DNA from: Eubacterium callanderi
GTDB lineage: Bacteria > Bacillota > Clostridia > Eubacteriales > Eubacteriaceae
Direction: 5' to 3'
DNA: 64,000 nt
NCBI RefSeq assembly: GCF_900142645.1
Contig: NZ_FRBP01000004.1
Coordinates: 164,041 to 228,040 of the forward strand
The translations under genes were made by a program, and so were the position numbers. Positions 63,264 to 64,000 of the stretch are shown here, in pieces. A model generated the notes under the pieces. It saw only the letters and a program-made list of their open reading frames with translations. It was not told the DNA's origin and made no database searches. Position 1 is the first letter of the stretch, and the number at the start of each line of letters is the position of its first letter.

Positions 63264-64000
63264 TTGCTCGAATCCAATGTTTTTTTGCGGTATATTCTTG
63301 GCTTCTGGGTGCAGGTGGTGCCTGTGGCAGCCCTTTGCTATCTGGCCTTTGACCCGGAGGATTACCGCCTGAGCGTCAAAAAGACCGCTTTTCTTAACCT
63401 GGGGGTCATGCTTCTGCTGTCCATTTTGGAGACTTTTTTGTGGGTCTGGAATGAGCAGCTTCAGGGCACTGATTATGAGGCGGCCTTCAGCGGCAACAGT
63501 ACCATTTTTTACGGCTTTCTGCTGCTTTGCTTCTTTTTGTTTCTGGCCTGCGTGCGCAGTACCCTGGTCAAGAAGCTGCTGGTCTTCTCGATGGGTTTTG
63601 CCTACGCGGTCTTTGTGGCCTCCGGCGCCAACACTTATCTGACTGTTTTTCCTGAAAGCAGTTTTTGGGATGCTTCCCGTGAGGCAGGGGTGATGCTGCA
63701 GGGGGGCTCCATCTATGTGATTATCGTGCTGGAGTGTGTGACACTGCCGCTCATGATACTGTTCATGCGAAAAATCGTCCGGCCGGCACTGCGGGTTCTG
63801 GATACCAAGACAAGCCGTTATTTCTGCCTGGCCATCATTATTATGCTCATGCTGTACTGCGCGAGCTATACCCGCATCACCTTTAATTTTGACACCGTAC
63901 TGTTTGTGTTTTACTGCCTGACCCTGTGTGTGTTTGGGTCCTTTGGCATCTTTTTTTACACAGCCGGGCAGATGAACAAAAACAGGGAAACAGAAGAAAA
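63264..64000 (+). CDS. Multi-pass membrane sensor, probable histidine kinase of AgrC/LytS-like type, 5' part
   Basis: Starts at TTG 63264 behind AGGAGG and is still open at the window edge, 245 codons in. The visible part has about six or seven membrane helices (LGFWVQVVPVAALCYLAF, LNLGVMLLLSILETFLWVW, GFLLLCFFLFLACV and others) and ends with a cytosolic polar stretch (AGQMNKNRETEE) where a kinase domain would begin. Kinase identity is inferred from its position after a LytTR regulator and from the topology; the catalytic part is outside the window. Confidence 0.7.
   Translation, partial: MLESNVFLRYILGFWVQVVPVAALCYLAFDPEDYRLSVKKTAFLNLGVMLLLSILETFLWVWNEQLQGTDYEAAFSGNSTIFYGFLLLCFFLFLACVRSTLVKKLLVFSMGFAYAVFVASGANTYLTVFPESSFWDASREAGVMLQGGSIYVIIVLECVTLPLMILFMRKIVRPALRVLDTKTSRYFCLAIIIMLMLYCASYTRITFNFDTVLFVFYCLTLCVFGSFGIFFYTAGQMNKNRETEE

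Overview
The window looks like chromosomal DNA of an anaerobic Gram-positive bacterium of the Clostridia, most likely of the Eubacterium limosum/callanderi type. This is inferred from strong GGAGG ribosome sites, frequent GTG and TTG starts, a long single-chain PurL, a tungstate ABC importer, a sensory [FeFe]-hydrogenase, ribonuclease Y with YmdB, and several secreted proteins ending in a membrane segment plus a Lys/Arg tail. Genus is a judgement from remembered sequences, not a search result.

Layout. 1-3.3 kb: the 3' end of a repeat-rich surface protein and an alanine/glycine:cation symporter. 3.4-11.9 kb: an alpha-glucoside PTS unit (EIICB, GH4 6-phospho-alpha-glucosidase, two RpiR-type regulators), then a PAP2 membrane phosphatase and a 1020-residue exported protein with an odd internal sorting-signal/signal-peptide junction. 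11.9-16.6 kb: a small mobile-looking island: a tyrosine recombinase between two inverted copies of a recombination-site-like palindrome, a degenerate HD-GYP protein, a KilA-C antirepressor, a phage-replication-like protein and a sigma factor. 16.7-19.9 kb: a hydroxysteroid-dehydrogenase-like SDR, a C39-like peptidase behind an AbrB/SARP regulator split at a classic -1 slippery site, and a metallo-hydrolase.

20.0-31.1 kb: a purine operon purL-E-C-F-M-N-H-D behind a promoter overlapped by two inverted PurBox-like operators. 31.2-38.1 kb: a frameshifted ClC chloride channel, a CHAP/Big2 wall hydrolase, an MFS exporter and tupABC tungstate uptake. 38.4-41.6 kb: an [2Fe-2S] protein, a HydS-type sensory [FeFe]-hydrogenase with PAS domain and a SpoIIE/PP2C phosphatase in one overlapping operon, probably a hydrogen-sensing signalling unit. 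41.7-46.9 kb: rny, ymdB, an aspartate-type aminotransferase and purB, which completes the route to AMP. 47.0-47.4 kb: tRNA-Lys and tRNA-Trp separated by a palindrome-rich segment that duplicates the 3' end of tRNA-Lys.

47.6-54.3 kb: a peptide ABC importer (five genes) followed by a dipeptide epimerase, which suggests murein-peptide scavenging. 54.36-54.51 kb: a MITE-like repeat that overlaps the end of the next gene. 54.5-62.3 kb: an ABC exporter with its two-component system (minus strand), divergent from a surface papain-like protease; the divergent region carries a 20-bp-spaced direct repeat. 62.5 kb to the edge: a LytTR response regulator and the start of a membrane sensor cut by the window.
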